NCBI GenBank assembly: GCA_021816895.1
Contig: JAKAWW010000001.1
Location: 681,067 to 745,066 of the forward strand
Direction: 5' to 3'
DNA from: Microcaldota archaeon
Lineage (GTDB): Archaea; Micrarchaeota; Micrarchaeia; Micrarchaeales; Micrarchaeaceae
Length of the DNA: 64,000 nt
Part shown: positions 27,283 through 36,831 of the stretch, piece after piece
How the letters are laid out: each line of letters opens with the position of its first letter
Numbering within the stretch: the first letter of the stretch is position 1
The notes under the pieces: generated by a model
What the model saw: the letters and a program-made list of their open reading frames with translations, nothing else
Told to the model about the DNA's origin: nothing
Databases searched by the model: none
Made by a program: the position numbers and the translations under genes

Positions 27283-27915
27283 ATGCGGTATAATGCAACG
27301 AGCAAAGAGGAATTGAACGCGCAATTAATAGAGGCAGCGGAAGCCGGGAATATAGAGAACATGAAAAGATTACTTGAGCAGGGAGCGGAGGTAGACGCAA
27401 TGGACTATGATGGAAATACGGCGATGATGCTGGCTACATGGAAGGGGCATCTTGGTGTTGTGAGGTTTCTTGTTGATAATGGAGCAGATGTAAACGCAGG
27501 TGATAACGTAGGATGGACGGCGATGATGTGGGCTGCAAATTATGGATATATTGATGTTGTAAAATTTCTATTTGAGAATAGAGCAGACGTAGACGCAAGG
27601 GACAAAAAAGGAGATACGGCGACGATGCGGGCTGCATGGAGGGGGCAGCTTGATATTGTAAAGTTTCTTGCTGAACACGGGGCGGATCTGAGCGTAGAGA
27701 ACAAAGAAGGGAAGACTGCCGCGATGATTGCAAGGGAAAGAGGCTACAATGATGTTGCAGACTATTTGGATTCATTAACACAATTTAAGGAGAGAATTGA
27801 GAGTGTAGGAAAAGGCAACGATGGCAATTCAGAGCTGAAACCAGGGATAAGAGGTATGTTGAGAACGGGGCAGGAGTATACTGCAATGAGGCGTGGTGTG
27901 AGCTATGTGGCTTAA
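27283..27915 (+). CDS. Ankyrin-repeat protein B4
   Basis: Five units, 210 residues, class I tail ending RRGVSYVA. Its ATG lies in relic tail codons of B3 and so keeps the GGTGTAAGTTATG signal, although translating ribosomes on B3 now stop 28 nt earlier. A unit has L-F-E-N-R-A-D, uncommon in this set. Confidence 0.93.
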   Translation: MRYNATSKEELNAQLIEAAEAGNIENMKRLLEQGAEVDAMDYDGNTAMMLATWKGHLGVVRFLVDNGADVNAGDNVGWTAMMWAANYGYIDVVKFLFENRADVDARDKKGDTATMRAAWRGQLDIVKFLAEHGADLSVENKEGKTAAMIARERGYNDVADYLDSLTQFKERIESVGKGNDGNSELKPGIRGMLRTGQEYTAMRRGVSYVA

Positions 27916-28825
27916 AGAGAAACTCAACCAGAAGTTGATAGAGGCAGCAAAAGTGGGAAACAAAGAAAGAGTAAAATGGCTACTGGTGCTTAGAGCTGAT
28001 ATAGACGCAAGGGATAAAGATGGATGGACGGCGATGATAGTGGCTGCCTGGTTGGGGCAGCTTGATGTTTTAAAGTTTCTTGTTAAGCAGAAGGCAGACG
28101 TAAACGCGAAAAACAACACAGGATTAAATGCATTGATGCTGACCGTGTGGAATGGGTATCTTGATGTTGTAAAGTTTCTTGTTGATAATGGAGCAGATGT
28201 AAACGCAATGGACAATAATAAAAACACTGTGCTGATGTGGGCTGCAGCAGGAGGACATCTTGAGGTTGTAAAGTTTCTTGTTGAAAAAGGAGCAGATGTA
28301 AACGCAAGCGACAACGATGGATGGACGGCGATGATGCGGGCTGCATGGAAAGGTCATCTTGACGTTGTAAAGTATCTTGCTGTGCATGGTGCAGATGTAA
28401 ACGCAAGCGACAAAGATGGAGGTACAGTGATGATCTATGCTGCATGGAAAGGTTATCTTGACGTTGTAAAGTATCTTGCTGTGCATGGTGCAGATGTAAA
28501 CGCAATGGACGAACAGGGATGGACGGCGATGATGGAGGCTGCAAAGAATGGGCATCTTGATGTTGTGAAGTTTCTCGTTGAGAAGGGAGCTGATACAAGC
28601 GTAGAGAACAAAGAAGGGAAGACAGCAGCGATGCTTGCAAGAGAAAGCGGCCATAAAGAGGTTGCAGATTATTTGGATCCATTAACACAATTTAAGGAAA
28701 GAATAGAGAACACAGGGAAAGGCAATGATGGCAGCAGTTTAGAGCTGAAACCAGGGATAAGAGGTATGTTGAGAACGGGGCAGGAGTATACTGCAATGAG
28801 GCACGGTGTGAGTTATGAAGTATAA
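27905..28825 (+). CDS. Ankyrin-repeat protein B5
   Basis: Eight units. The head is that of B2, and units with R-A-A-W-K-G-H-L-D-V-V-K-Y-L-A-V-H and D-K-D-G-G-T-V-M-I match B2 units 2 and 3, but they now occupy units 5 and 6: the gene is a rearranged relative of B2 with other units (T-G-L-N-A-L-M-L; K-N-T-V-L-M-W) placed before them. Class I tail, ending RHGVSYEV. Confidence 0.95.
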   Translation: MWLKEKLNQKLIEAAKVGNKERVKWLLVLRADIDARDKDGWTAMIVAAWLGQLDVLKFLVKQKADVNAKNNTGLNALMLTVWNGYLDVVKFLVDNGADVNAMDNNKNTVLMWAAAGGHLEVVKFLVEKGADVNASDNDGWTAMMRAAWKGHLDVVKYLAVHGADVNASDKDGGTVMIYAAWKGYLDVVKYLAVHGADVNAMDEQGWTAMMEAAKNGHLDVVKFLVEKGADTSVENKEGKTAAMLARESGHKEVADYLDPLTQFKERIENTGKGNDGSSLELKPGIRGMLRTGQEYTAMRHGVSYEV

Positions 28826-29642
28826 AAAACCGAGCAAAGAGGAATTGAACGCACAGCTGATAGAGGCAGCAGAAGCCGGAAATATAGAGAATGTAAAAAA
28901 GTTACTTAAGCAAGGAGCTAAAGTAAACGCAAGGGACAACGAAGGATGGACGGCGATGATGAAGGCTGCAGAGAAGGGGCATCTTGATGTTGTAAAGTTT
29001 CTTGTTGAGCAGAGAGCCGAGATAGACGCAAGGAGCTACTACGGATGGACTGCGCTGATGGAGGCTACATGGAAGGGGCAGCTTGACATTGTGAAGCTTC
29101 TTGTTGAGCATGGAGCTGATGTAAACGCAATGAGCAAAAATGGGGATACGGCGATGATGTTTGCCGCTTCTTGGGGGCATCTTGATGTTGTGGAGTATCT
29201 TGCCGAGCATGGAGCTGAGGTTGACGCAAGAACTAAAGATGGATGGACGGCGCTGATGAAGGCTGCAGAGAAGGGGCATCTTGGTGTTGTGAGGTTTCTT
29301 GTTGAGCGTGGAGTGGATGTAAACGCAAGGAGCAACTGGGGATGGACGGCGATGATGATAGCTGCATTGAATGGGCAACTTGATGTTGTGAAGTATCTTG
29401 CCGAGCATGGATGGAATCCCAGTATAGAGAACAATGAAGGGAAGACTGCCGCGATGATTGCAAGGAAAAGAGGCTACAATGATATTGCAGACTATTTGGA
29501 TTCGTTTACGCAACAGAAGAAAATAATAAACAGTATGCGCGAGGATAGCGAGCGCCTTACCCTTAAACAGGATATACAAAGAATGTTGAGAACGGGGCAG
29601 GAGTACAATGCAGCAAAATATGGTGTAAGTTATGCAGTATAA
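28815..29642 (+). CDS. Ankyrin-repeat protein B6
   Basis: Seven units. The last loop before the cap reads E-H-G-W-N-P-S-I-E-N where others have GADPSIEN. Class II tail in the T-L-K-Q-D-I-Q-R-M version, shared with B9 and B14. End KYGVSYAV. Confidence 0.95.
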   Translation: MKYKKPSKEELNAQLIEAAEAGNIENVKKLLKQGAKVNARDNEGWTAMMKAAEKGHLDVVKFLVEQRAEIDARSYYGWTALMEATWKGQLDIVKLLVEHGADVNAMSKNGDTAMMFAASWGHLDVVEYLAEHGAEVDARTKDGWTALMKAAEKGHLGVVRFLVERGVDVNARSNWGWTAMMIAALNGQLDVVKYLAEHGWNPSIENNEGKTAAMIARKRGYNDIADYLDSFTQQKKIINSMREDSERLTLKQDIQRMLRTGQEYNAAKYGVSYAV

Positions 29643-30777
29643 TGCAACGAGCAAAGAGGAATTGAACGCGCAGTTGATAGAGGCAGCAGAAGCCGGAAAT
29701 ATAGAGAATGTAAAAAAGTTACTTAAGCAGGGAGCTAAAGTAAACGCAAGGGACAACGATGAAAAGACGGCGATGATGTGGGCTGCGCAATATGGGAAAC
29801 TTAATGTTGTAAAGCATCTTGTTGAGAATGGGGCGGAAGTAGACGCAAGGAGCAAAGATGGAAGAACGGCACTGATAAGGGCTGCATTGAATGGGCATCT
29901 TGATGTTGTGAAGTGTCTTGTTGGACGTGGGGCAGAAGTAGACGCGAAAGATAAAGAGAGAAGGACGGCGATTGTTGTAGCTGCATGGGGAGGGCATCTT
30001 GATGTTGTGAAGTTCCTTGTGGAGCAGGGAGCGGAGGTAGATGCAACGGACAACGATGGATGGACGGCGATGATGTGGGCTGCAAAGAATGGGCATCTTG
30101 ATGTTGTGAAGTTTCTTGTTGAGAAGGGAGCGAAAGTAGACGCAAGGAACAACGATGGAGAGACGGCAATGATTGAGGCTGCATTGTATGGACATCGTGC
30201 TGGACATCTTGCTATTGTGAGATTCCTTGCTGAACATGGGGCTGATGTAGACGCAGACGATAATGTAGGACTGACGGCGCTAATGTGGGCTGCGCGGAAT
30301 GGGCATCTCGATATTGTGAAGTTTCTTGTTGAGCAGGGAGCGGAGGTAGATGCGAAAGATGGGTATGAGTGGACAGCGATGATGGAGGCTGCAAAGAATG
30401 GGCATCTTGATATTGTGAAGTTTCTCATTGAGCATGGAGCATATGTAGACGCGAAAGAAAAATATAATGGAGATACGGCGATGATGAAGGCTGCATTTTG
30501 GGGATATTTTGAGGTTGTAAAGCTTCTTGTTGAGAAGGGAGCTGATACAAGCGTAGAGAACAAAGAAGGGAAGACTGCAACGATGCTTGCAAGGGAAAAA
30601 GGTTACAAAGAGATTGTAGACTATTTGGATCTATTAACTCAGACTAAGGAGAGAATGGAGAGTGTAGTAAAAGACAACGATGGCAGTGGTTTAGAGCTTA
30701 GGTCAGAGATAAAAAGCTTGTTGAGGACTGTACATGAGTATAATGTAGCGAGGCATGGTGTGAGTTATGAAGTATAA
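29632..30777 (+). CDS. Ankyrin-repeat protein B7
   Basis: Ten units, one with a four-residue insertion (Y-G-H-R-A-G-H-L-A-I-V). The pair A-I-V-R-F-L-A-E and D-A-D-D-N-V-G-L-T-A also occurs in B2, and the 3' end is base-identical to B2. The last units before the cap (A-A-F-W-G-Y-F-E-V-V) again follow B2. Confidence 0.95.
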   Translation: MQYNATSKEELNAQLIEAAEAGNIENVKKLLKQGAKVNARDNDEKTAMMWAAQYGKLNVVKHLVENGAEVDARSKDGRTALIRAALNGHLDVVKCLVGRGAEVDAKDKERRTAIVVAAWGGHLDVVKFLVEQGAEVDATDNDGWTAMMWAAKNGHLDVVKFLVEKGAKVDARNNDGETAMIEAALYGHRAGHLAIVRFLAEHGADVDADDNVGLTALMWAARNGHLDIVKFLVEQGAEVDAKDGYEWTAMMEAAKNGHLDIVKFLIEHGAYVDAKEKYNGDTAMMKAAFWGYFEVVKLLVEKGADTSVENKEGKTATMLAREKGYKEIVDYLDLLTQTKERMESVVKDNDGSGLELRSEIKSLLRTVHEYNVARHGVSYEV

Positions 30778-30822
30778 AGCAACGAGCAAAGAGGAATTGA
30801 ACGCACAGCTGATAGAGGCAGC
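30605..30822 (+). repeat. Perfect 218-bp repeat across the B7/B8 junction
   Basis: Second copy of 26550-26767, offset 4055 bp. Confidence 0.9.
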
Positions 30823-31597
30823 AGAAGCCGGAAATATAGAGAATGTAAAAAAGTTACTTAAGCAGGGAGCTGAGGTAGATGCAAGGGATAAGGATGGATG
30901 GACGGCGATGATGAATGCCGCAGATAATGGACATCTTGATATCGTGAAATTTCTTGTTGAGCAGGGAGCGGAGGTAGATTCAAGGAACAACGATGGAGAG
31001 AAAGCGCTGATGGGGGCTGCATGGGGAGGGCATCTTGATGTTGTAAAGTTCCTTGTTGAACATGGAGCTGATGTAAAAGCGAAAAACAACACAGGACAGA
31101 CGGCGGTGATATGGGCTGCATGGAATGGACATCTTGATGTTGTGAAGTATCTTGTTAATAATAGAGCAAAAGTAAACGTGAGGGACAAAGATGGAAAGAC
31201 GGCGATGATGTGGGCTGCTTATGGGGGGCGTCTTGATGTTGTAAAGTACCTTTTTGAGCATGGAGCAGATGTAAACGCGAAAGACAACACGGGATGGACG
31301 GCGCTGATGTATGCTGCTTTTGGGGGGCATCTTAATGTTGTAAAGCTTCTCATTGAGCATAGAGCTGATACAAGCGTGGAGAACAAAAACGGGGAGACAT
31401 CTGCGATGCTTGCAAGAGAAAAAGGTCACAAAGAGATTGCAGACTATTTGGATTCATTAACACAATTTAAGGGGAGAATTGAGAGTGTAGGAAAAGGCAA
31501 TGATGGTTGTTTAGAGCTGAAACCGTGGATAAGAGACATGTTGAGAACCGGATATGAGTATAATGCAGCAAAGAATGGCGTGAGTTATGCAGTATAA
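30767..31597 (+). CDS. Ankyrin-repeat protein B8
   Basis: Seven units, class I tail with GKGNDGCLELKPWIRD, a rare Trp and Cys. The final codons read GGC-GTG-AGT-TAT-G, the second junction that lacks GGTG, and the DNA around it matches the A11/A12 junction (KNGVSYAV, then QYKAISKEELNGQL), so this whole junction exists in both arrays. Confidence 0.95.
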   Translation: MKYKATSKEELNAQLIEAAEAGNIENVKKLLKQGAEVDARDKDGWTAMMNAADNGHLDIVKFLVEQGAEVDSRNNDGEKALMGAAWGGHLDVVKFLVEHGADVKAKNNTGQTAVIWAAWNGHLDVVKYLVNNRAKVNVRDKDGKTAMMWAAYGGRLDVVKYLFEHGADVNAKDNTGWTALMYAAFGGHLNVVKLLIEHRADTSVENKNGETSAMLAREKGHKEIADYLDSLTQFKGRIESVGKGNDGCLELKPWIRDMLRTGYEYNAAKNGVSYAV

Positions 31598-32216
31598 AGC
31601 AATAAGCAAAGAAGAGCTGAACGGGCAATTGATGGATGTAGCGAAAGATGGAGACGTAGAAAGGATAAAAAGGCTGCTGGAACAGGGAGTTGAGGTAGAC
31701 GCAAGAGACAACTATAGATGGACGGCGATGATGTGGGCTGCATTGAATGGGCAGCTTGATATTGTGAGGCTTCTTGTTGAGCGTGGAGCGGAGGTAGACG
31801 CAAGGGACAAAGATGGAAAGACGGCGCTAATGTGGGCTGCCGCTTGGGGGCAGATTGATGTTGTAAAGCTTCTCGTTGAGCAAGGAGCAGATGTAAACGC
31901 GAAAGACAACACGGAAGAGACGGCACTGATGTGGGCTATAGTCAATTGGCAGCTTGATGTTGTGAAGCTTCTTGTTGAGAAGGGAGCGGATCTGAGTATA
32001 GAGAATATTGAAGGGAAGACTGCAGCGATGCTTGCAAGAGAAAGCGATCACAATGATATTGCAGACTATTTGGATTCGTTTACGCAACAGAAGAAAATAA
32101 TAAACAGCATGTGCAAGGATGGCGAGCGCCTTGCACTTAAACAGGATATACAAAGAATGTTGAGAACGGGGCAGGAGTACACTGCAATGAGGCACGGTGT
32201 AAACTATGTGGCATAA
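31587..32216 (+). CDS. Ankyrin-repeat protein B9
   Basis: Five units; head shared with A12. The last unit (L-M-W-A-I-V-N-W-Q-L-D-V-V) and cap (A-R-E-S-D-H-N-D-I-A-D-Y-L) recur in B21. Class II tail with the end RHGVNYVA: Ser became Asn, while GGTGT and TATG are untouched. Confidence 0.95.
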   Translation: MQYKAISKEELNGQLMDVAKDGDVERIKRLLEQGVEVDARDNYRWTAMMWAALNGQLDIVRLLVERGAEVDARDKDGKTALMWAAAWGQIDVVKLLVEQGADVNAKDNTEETALMWAIVNWQLDVVKLLVEKGADLSIENIEGKTAAMLARESDHNDIADYLDSFTQQKKIINSMCKDGERLALKQDIQRMLRTGQEYTAMRHGVNYVA

Positions 32217-32934
32217 AAAACCGAGCAAAGAAGAATTGAACGCACAGCTGATAGAGGCAGCAGAAGCCGGAAATATAGAGAATGTAAAAAAGTTACTTAA
32301 GCAGGGAGCTGAGGTAGATGCAAGGGATAAGGATGGATGGACGGCGATGATGCAGGCTGCATGGGGAGGGCATCTTGATATTGTGCAGTTTATTGTTGAA
32401 CATGGGGCGGAAGTAGATGTGAGGAATAAATATGGATGGACGGCGATGATGTGGGCTGCAGGGAATGGGCATCTTAATATTGTAAAGCTTCTTGTTGGAA
32501 AGATGGCAGATGTAAATGCAAAAGATGAAGAGAAAATGACAGCGCTGATAAGGACTGCATTGAATGGGCATCTTGATGTTGTAAAGTTTCTTGCTGAAAA
32601 GAGAGCAGACGTAAACGCAAAAACCAGCAACGGATGGACGGCGACGATGTATGCTGCAATGTGGGGGCATCTTGATGTTGTTAAGTTCCTTACGGAACAT
32701 GGAGCAGGTCCAAGTATAGAAAACGATAGGGGTAAGAATGCCGCGATGATTGCAAGAGAAAGCGGTCACAAGGAGATTGCAGACTATTTGGATTCGTTTA
32801 CGCAACAGAAGAAAATAATAAACAGCATGCGCGAGGATAGCGAGCGCCTTGCGCTCAAATCAGATATACAAAAAATCTTGAGAACGGGGCAGGAGTACAA
32901 TGCAGCAAGGCACGGTGTAAGCTATGTGGCATAA
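32206..32934 (+). CDS. Ankyrin-repeat protein B10
   Basis: Six units, class II tail. Carries the GKMADVNAKDEEKMTA and EKRADVNAKTSNGWTA block of A5, together with the altered cap (D-R-G-K-N-A-A-M-I) in the same order. A loop reads H-G-A-G-P-S-I-E-N. Confidence 0.95.
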   Translation: MWHKKPSKEELNAQLIEAAEAGNIENVKKLLKQGAEVDARDKDGWTAMMQAAWGGHLDIVQFIVEHGAEVDVRNKYGWTAMMWAAGNGHLNIVKLLVGKMADVNAKDEEKMTALIRTALNGHLDVVKFLAEKRADVNAKTSNGWTATMYAAMWGHLDVVKFLTEHGAGPSIENDRGKNAAMIARESGHKEIADYLDSFTQQKKIINSMREDSERLALKSDIQKILRTGQEYNAARHGVSYVA

Positions 32935-33676
32935 AAAACTGAGCAAAGAGGAATTGAACGCACAGCTGATAGAGGCAGCGAATGCAGGGGATATAGAGAA
33001 TGTAAAAAGGTTACTTGAGCAGGGGGCGGATGTAGACGCAAGGGACAACGATGGAGAGACGGCACTGATGGGGGCTGCGCGGAATGGGCATCTTGATGTT
33101 GTTAAGCTCCTTGCCAAGCATGGAGCGGATGTAAACGCGAAAGACAACGGTGAAAGGACGGCGCTGATGAAGGCTGCATTGAATGGGCAGCTTGATATTG
33201 TGAGGCTTCTTGTTGAGCAAGGGGCGGAGGTAGATGCACGGGACAACGATGGATGGACGGCGATGATGCAGACTGCATGGGGAGGGTATCTTGACAGGTA
33301 TCTTGATGTTGTGAAGCTTCTTGTGGGCTGTGGGGCGGATGTAAACGCGAAAAGCAACACGGGATTGACGGCGATTATGTTTGCTGTATGGGGAGGAAAT
33401 CTTGATGTTGTGAGGTTTCTTGTTGAGCATGGAGGGGATCCCAGCATAGAGAACGATGAATGGAAGACTGCAGCGATGCTTGCAAGGGAAAATGGTCACA
33501 AGGAGATTGTAGACTATTTGGATCAGTTTACGCAACTTAAAGAAAGGAATGAGAAAATAATAAACAGCATGCGCGAGGATAGCGAGCGCCTTGCGCTCAA
33601 ATCAAATATACAAAAAATCTTGAGAACGGGGCAGGAGTACAATGCAGCAAGGCACGGTGTAAGCTATGCAGTATAA
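32924..33676 (+). CDS. Ankyrin-repeat protein B11
   Basis: Six units; one has the insertion G-Y-L-D-R-Y-L-D-V-V, an echo of the GYLDGYLDVV insertion in A15. Class II tail with the longer linker QFTQLKERNEKIINSM, shared with B14. Confidence 0.95.
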   Translation: MWHKKLSKEELNAQLIEAANAGDIENVKRLLEQGADVDARDNDGETALMGAARNGHLDVVKLLAKHGADVNAKDNGERTALMKAALNGQLDIVRLLVEQGAEVDARDNDGWTAMMQTAWGGYLDRYLDVVKLLVGCGADVNAKSNTGLTAIMFAVWGGNLDVVRFLVEHGGDPSIENDEWKTAAMLARENGHKEIVDYLDQFTQLKERNEKIINSMREDSERLALKSNIQKILRTGQEYNAARHGVSYAV

Positions 33677-34316
33677 AACACCAAGCAAAGAAGAATTGAA
33701 CGCGCAGTTGATAGAGGCAGCGAAAGCTGGGAATATAGAGGATGTAAAAAGGTTACTTGAGCAGGGAGCTGAGGTAGATGCACAAGACTATTATAGAGAG
33801 ACGGCGATGATGTGGGCAGCGCGGAAAGGGCATCTTAAAATTATAGAGTTTCTAGTTGGAAAAGGAGCAGATGTAAATGCGAGAAATAACTACGGGTGGA
33901 CGGCGATAATGAATGCAGCGTGGAGGGGGAGGGTTGATGTTGTAGAATTTCTAGCCAATAAGGGGGTAGATGTTAATGTTAAAAATTATAATGGAGAAAC
34001 AGCGCTAATGAAGGCTGCATTTTGGGGAAACAGCGATAACGTAAGGCTTCTTGCTGAACATGGGGCTGATCCAGGTGTAAAAAACGATGAAGGAAAAACT
34101 GCAGCGATGATTTCAAGGGAAAAAGGTCACAAAGAGGTTGCAGACTATTTGGATTCCTATTTAAATTCGTTAATACGGGTTAAAGAGAGGATAGATAGTG
34201 TAGGAAAAAACGATGGCAGTGGTTTGGCGCTGAAACCAGAGATAAGAGACATGTTGAGGATCGGAAAAGGACAGGAGTATAATGTAGCAAGGCATGGTGT
34301 GAGTTATGAATTATAA
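33666..34316 (+). CDS. Ankyrin-repeat protein B12
   Basis: Five units, the most divergent repeats of array B (L-K-I-I-E-F-L-V-G-K; F-L-A-N-K-G-V-D-V-N-V-K-N-Y; S-D-N-V-R-L-L). Codon choice in these units is also less uniform than in neighbours, which suggests it has not been homogenised recently. Class III tail, end RHGVSYEL. Confidence 0.95.
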   Translation: MQYKTPSKEELNAQLIEAAKAGNIEDVKRLLEQGAEVDAQDYYRETAMMWAARKGHLKIIEFLVGKGADVNARNNYGWTAIMNAAWRGRVDVVEFLANKGVDVNVKNYNGETALMKAAFWGNSDNVRLLAEHGADPGVKNDEGKTAAMISREKGHKEVADYLDSYLNSLIRVKERIDSVGKNDGSGLALKPEIRDMLRIGKGQEYNVARHGVSYEL

Positions 34317-35034
34317 AAAACCGAGTAAAGAAGCATTGAACGCATGGTTTATAGAGGCAGCGAAAACCGGGAATATAGAGAGCCTGAAAAGATTACTCGA
34401 TCAAGGAGCGGATGTAAACACAAGGGATAACGATAGATGGACGGCACTGACGGGGGCCGCAGTATGGAAGCGGCTTGATGCTGTAAAGTTTCTTGCTGAA
34501 AAAGGAGCAGATGTAAACGCAAGGGACAACTATGGATGGACTGCGTTGATGCGAGCTGCAATGTGGGGGCATCTTGATGTTGTAAAGCTTCTTGTTGAGC
34601 AGGGAGCAAAAGTAAACGCAAGGAATAATGCTGGAGAGACGGCGATGATAAATGCCGCTTATTGGAGGCATCTTGATGTAGTGAAGTTTCTTGCTGAGCG
34701 CGGGGCGAAGGTAAATGCAAGGGACAAAGATGGATGGACAGCACTAATGAGAGCTGCAGAAGAAGGGCATCTTGATGTTGTCAAGTTCCTTGCTGAGCTG
34801 GGAGCGGATCTGAGTGCAAAGAACAATGAAGGGAAGACGGTGATGATGATTGCAAGAGAAAACAGCCGTAAAGAGGTTGCAGACTATTTGGATCCATTGA
34901 CACAGTTTAAGGAAAGAATAGAGAGCACAGGGAAAGGCAATGATAGTTTAGAGCTGAAACAGGGGATAAGGAACATTTTGAGAACGGGGCAGGAGTATAC
35001 TGCAGCAAGGCATGGTGTAAGCTATGCGGTATAA
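34306..35034 (+). CDS. Ankyrin-repeat protein B13
   Basis: Six units. The head differs from the norm (K-E-A-L-N-A-W-F-I-E-A-A). Units 3 to 5 follow A6 (RAAMWGH, then NAGETAMINAAYW, then RAAEEGH), with AELGADLSAKNNEGKT before the cap as in A6. Class I tail GKGNDSLELKQG. Confidence 0.95.
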   Translation: MNYKKPSKEALNAWFIEAAKTGNIESLKRLLDQGADVNTRDNDRWTALTGAAVWKRLDAVKFLAEKGADVNARDNYGWTALMRAAMWGHLDVVKLLVEQGAKVNARNNAGETAMINAAYWRHLDVVKFLAERGAKVNARDKDGWTALMRAAEEGHLDVVKFLAELGADLSAKNNEGKTVMMIARENSRKEVADYLDPLTQFKERIESTGKGNDSLELKQGIRNILRTGQEYTAARHGVSYAV

Positions 35035-35863
35035 AACACCAAGCAAAGAGGAATTGAACGCACAGCTGATAGAGGCAGCAGAAGCCGGAAATATAGAGAA
35101 TGTAAAAAAGTTACTTAAGCAGGGAGCTAAAGTAAACGCAAGGGACAACGAAGGATGGACGGCGATGATGTGGGCTGCAGAGAATGGGGATCTTGATGTT
35201 GTGAAGCTTCTTGTTGAGCGTGGAGCGGAGGTAGACGCGAAAGACAAAGAGAGAGAGACGGCGACGATGCAGGCTGCATGGAATGGACATCTTTATATCG
35301 TGAAGTTTTTTGTTGATAATGGAGCAGATGTAAACGCAAGGGACAGTGAGGGATTGACTGTGATGATGTGGGCTGTATTAGGGGGATATCTTGATGTTGT
35401 GAAGTTTCTTGCGGAGCATGGAGCTGAGATAGACGCAAAAGATGAAGGGGGATGGACGGCGATGATGATAGCTGCACAGCATGGGCGGCTTGATGCTGTA
35501 AATCTTCTTGTTAATCATGGAGCAAAAGTAAACGCAAGGGACGAAGATGAAATGACGGCGATGATGTGGGCTGCATTAGGTGGATACCTTGGTGTTGTAA
35601 AGTTTCTTGCGGAGCATGGAGCTGAGATAGACGCAAGGAATAATAGATGGGAGATTGCAGCGACGATTGCAAGGAAAAAAGGTCACAACGATATTGCAGA
35701 CTATTTGGATCAGTTTACGCAACTTAAAGAAAGGAATGAGAAAATAATAAACAGCATGCGCGAGGATAGTGAGCACCTTACCCTTAAACAAGATATACAA
35801 AGAATCTTGAGAACGGGGCAGGAGTACAATGCAGCAAGACATGGTGTAGGCTATGTGGCATAA
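35024..35863 (+). CDS. Ankyrin-repeat protein B14
   Basis: Seven units; two alternate units both read GGYL-D/G-VVKFLAEHGAEIDA, an internal copy. The cap is unusual (N-N-R-W-E-I-A-A-T-I-A-R-K). Class II tail ending RHGVGYVA: the Ser position is Gly here, again with GGTGT and TATG preserved. Confidence 0.95.
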   Translation: MRYKTPSKEELNAQLIEAAEAGNIENVKKLLKQGAKVNARDNEGWTAMMWAAENGDLDVVKLLVERGAEVDAKDKERETATMQAAWNGHLYIVKFFVDNGADVNARDSEGLTVMMWAVLGGYLDVVKFLAEHGAEIDAKDEGGWTAMMIAAQHGRLDAVNLLVNHGAKVNARDEDEMTAMMWAALGGYLGVVKFLAEHGAEIDARNNRWEIAATIARKKGHNDIADYLDQFTQLKERNEKIINSMREDSEHLTLKQDIQRILRTGQEYNAARHGVGYVA

Positions 35864-36683
35864 AAAACCGAGCAAAGGAAAACTGGACGGTCAGCTTATA
35901 AATGCAGCTAATGCAGGAAACATAAAAAGTGTGAAAAGATTACTAGAGCAAGGGGCAGATGTAGACGCGAAAGATAACACTGGAGAGACGGCGATGATAG
36001 GGGCTGCGTGGAATGGACATCTTGATGTTGTAAAGCTTCTTGTTGAGCATGGAGCAGATCTAAACGCGAAAGACAAAAGTGGAGCGACAGCAATGATATG
36101 GGCTGCATTGAATGGGCAGCTTGATGTTGTAAAGCTTCTCGTTGAAAAAGGAGCGGATGTAAACGCAATGGATAATGATGGAGAGACAGCGATGATGGGA
36201 GCTTCATTGAAGGGACATCTTTATATCGTGAAGCTTCTCGTTGAACATGGGGCGGAAGTAGACGCAAGGAACAATGATGGAGAGACGGCGATTATGAGAG
36301 CTGCATGGAATGGACATCTTGAGGTTGTAAAGCTTCTTGTTAAGCATGGAGCAGATGTAAACGCGAAAAGCAACATAGGATGGACGGCGACGATGTCGGT
36401 TATATTGAAGGGGCAACTTGATGTTGTAAAGCTTCTCATGGAGTGTGGGGCGGATCCCAGCATAGAGAACAATGAAGGGAAGACTGCCACGATGCTTGCA
36501 AGAGAAAGCGGTCACAACGATATTGCAGACTATTTGGATCCATTGACACAGTTTAAGGAGAGGATGAATAGCACAGGGAAAAGCAATGATGGTAGTTTAG
36601 CGCTGAAACCAGAGATAAGAGGTATTTTGAGAACTGAACAGGAGTATAATGTAGCAAAGCGTGGTGTAAGCTATGTTATTTAG
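35853..36683 (+). CDS. Ankyrin-repeat protein B15
   Basis: Seven units; head sub-type KLDGQLINAANAGNIKSV related to A6/A11. The 3' 413 bp are base-identical to the end of B20. Class I tail GKSNDGSLALKPE, end KRGVSYVI. A unit has the rare T-M-S-V-I-L-K-G-Q. Confidence 0.95.
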   Translation: MWHKKPSKGKLDGQLINAANAGNIKSVKRLLEQGADVDAKDNTGETAMIGAAWNGHLDVVKLLVEHGADLNAKDKSGATAMIWAALNGQLDVVKLLVEKGADVNAMDNDGETAMMGASLKGHLYIVKLLVEHGAEVDARNNDGETAIMRAAWNGHLEVVKLLVKHGADVNAKSNIGWTATMSVILKGQLDVVKLLMECGADPSIENNEGKTATMLARESGHNDIADYLDPLTQFKERMNSTGKSNDGSLALKPEIRGILRTEQEYNVAKRGVSYVI

Positions 36684-36831
36684 GCGCGTAACACGTGAAG
36701 AAAAGTTGAATAATAAGATGATAGAGGCAGCAAAAGCAGGGGACATAAAATGGATAAAAAAGCTACTGGAGCAAGGAGGGGAAGTAGATGCAAGGGACAA
36801 TGGCAGGAGGACGGCGATGGTGTGGGCTGCA
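36271..36831 (+). repeat. Perfect 561-bp repeat across the B15/B16 junction
   Basis: No difference from 40005-40565 (B20/B21 junction) was found in a base-by-base comparison. It covers about two and a half ankyrin units, the cap, tail, overlap and head plus first half-unit of the next gene. Confidence 0.93.

Noticed and set aside
28902-30563. Long antisense reading frame of 553 codons, and dozens of similar ones opposite the ankyrin genes
   Set aside because: The 99-bp units have no stop codons on the complementary strand, so long frames arise automatically. Their translations are low-complexity S/T/A/P/F or H/R/L-rich repeats without any family, and no start signals recur.
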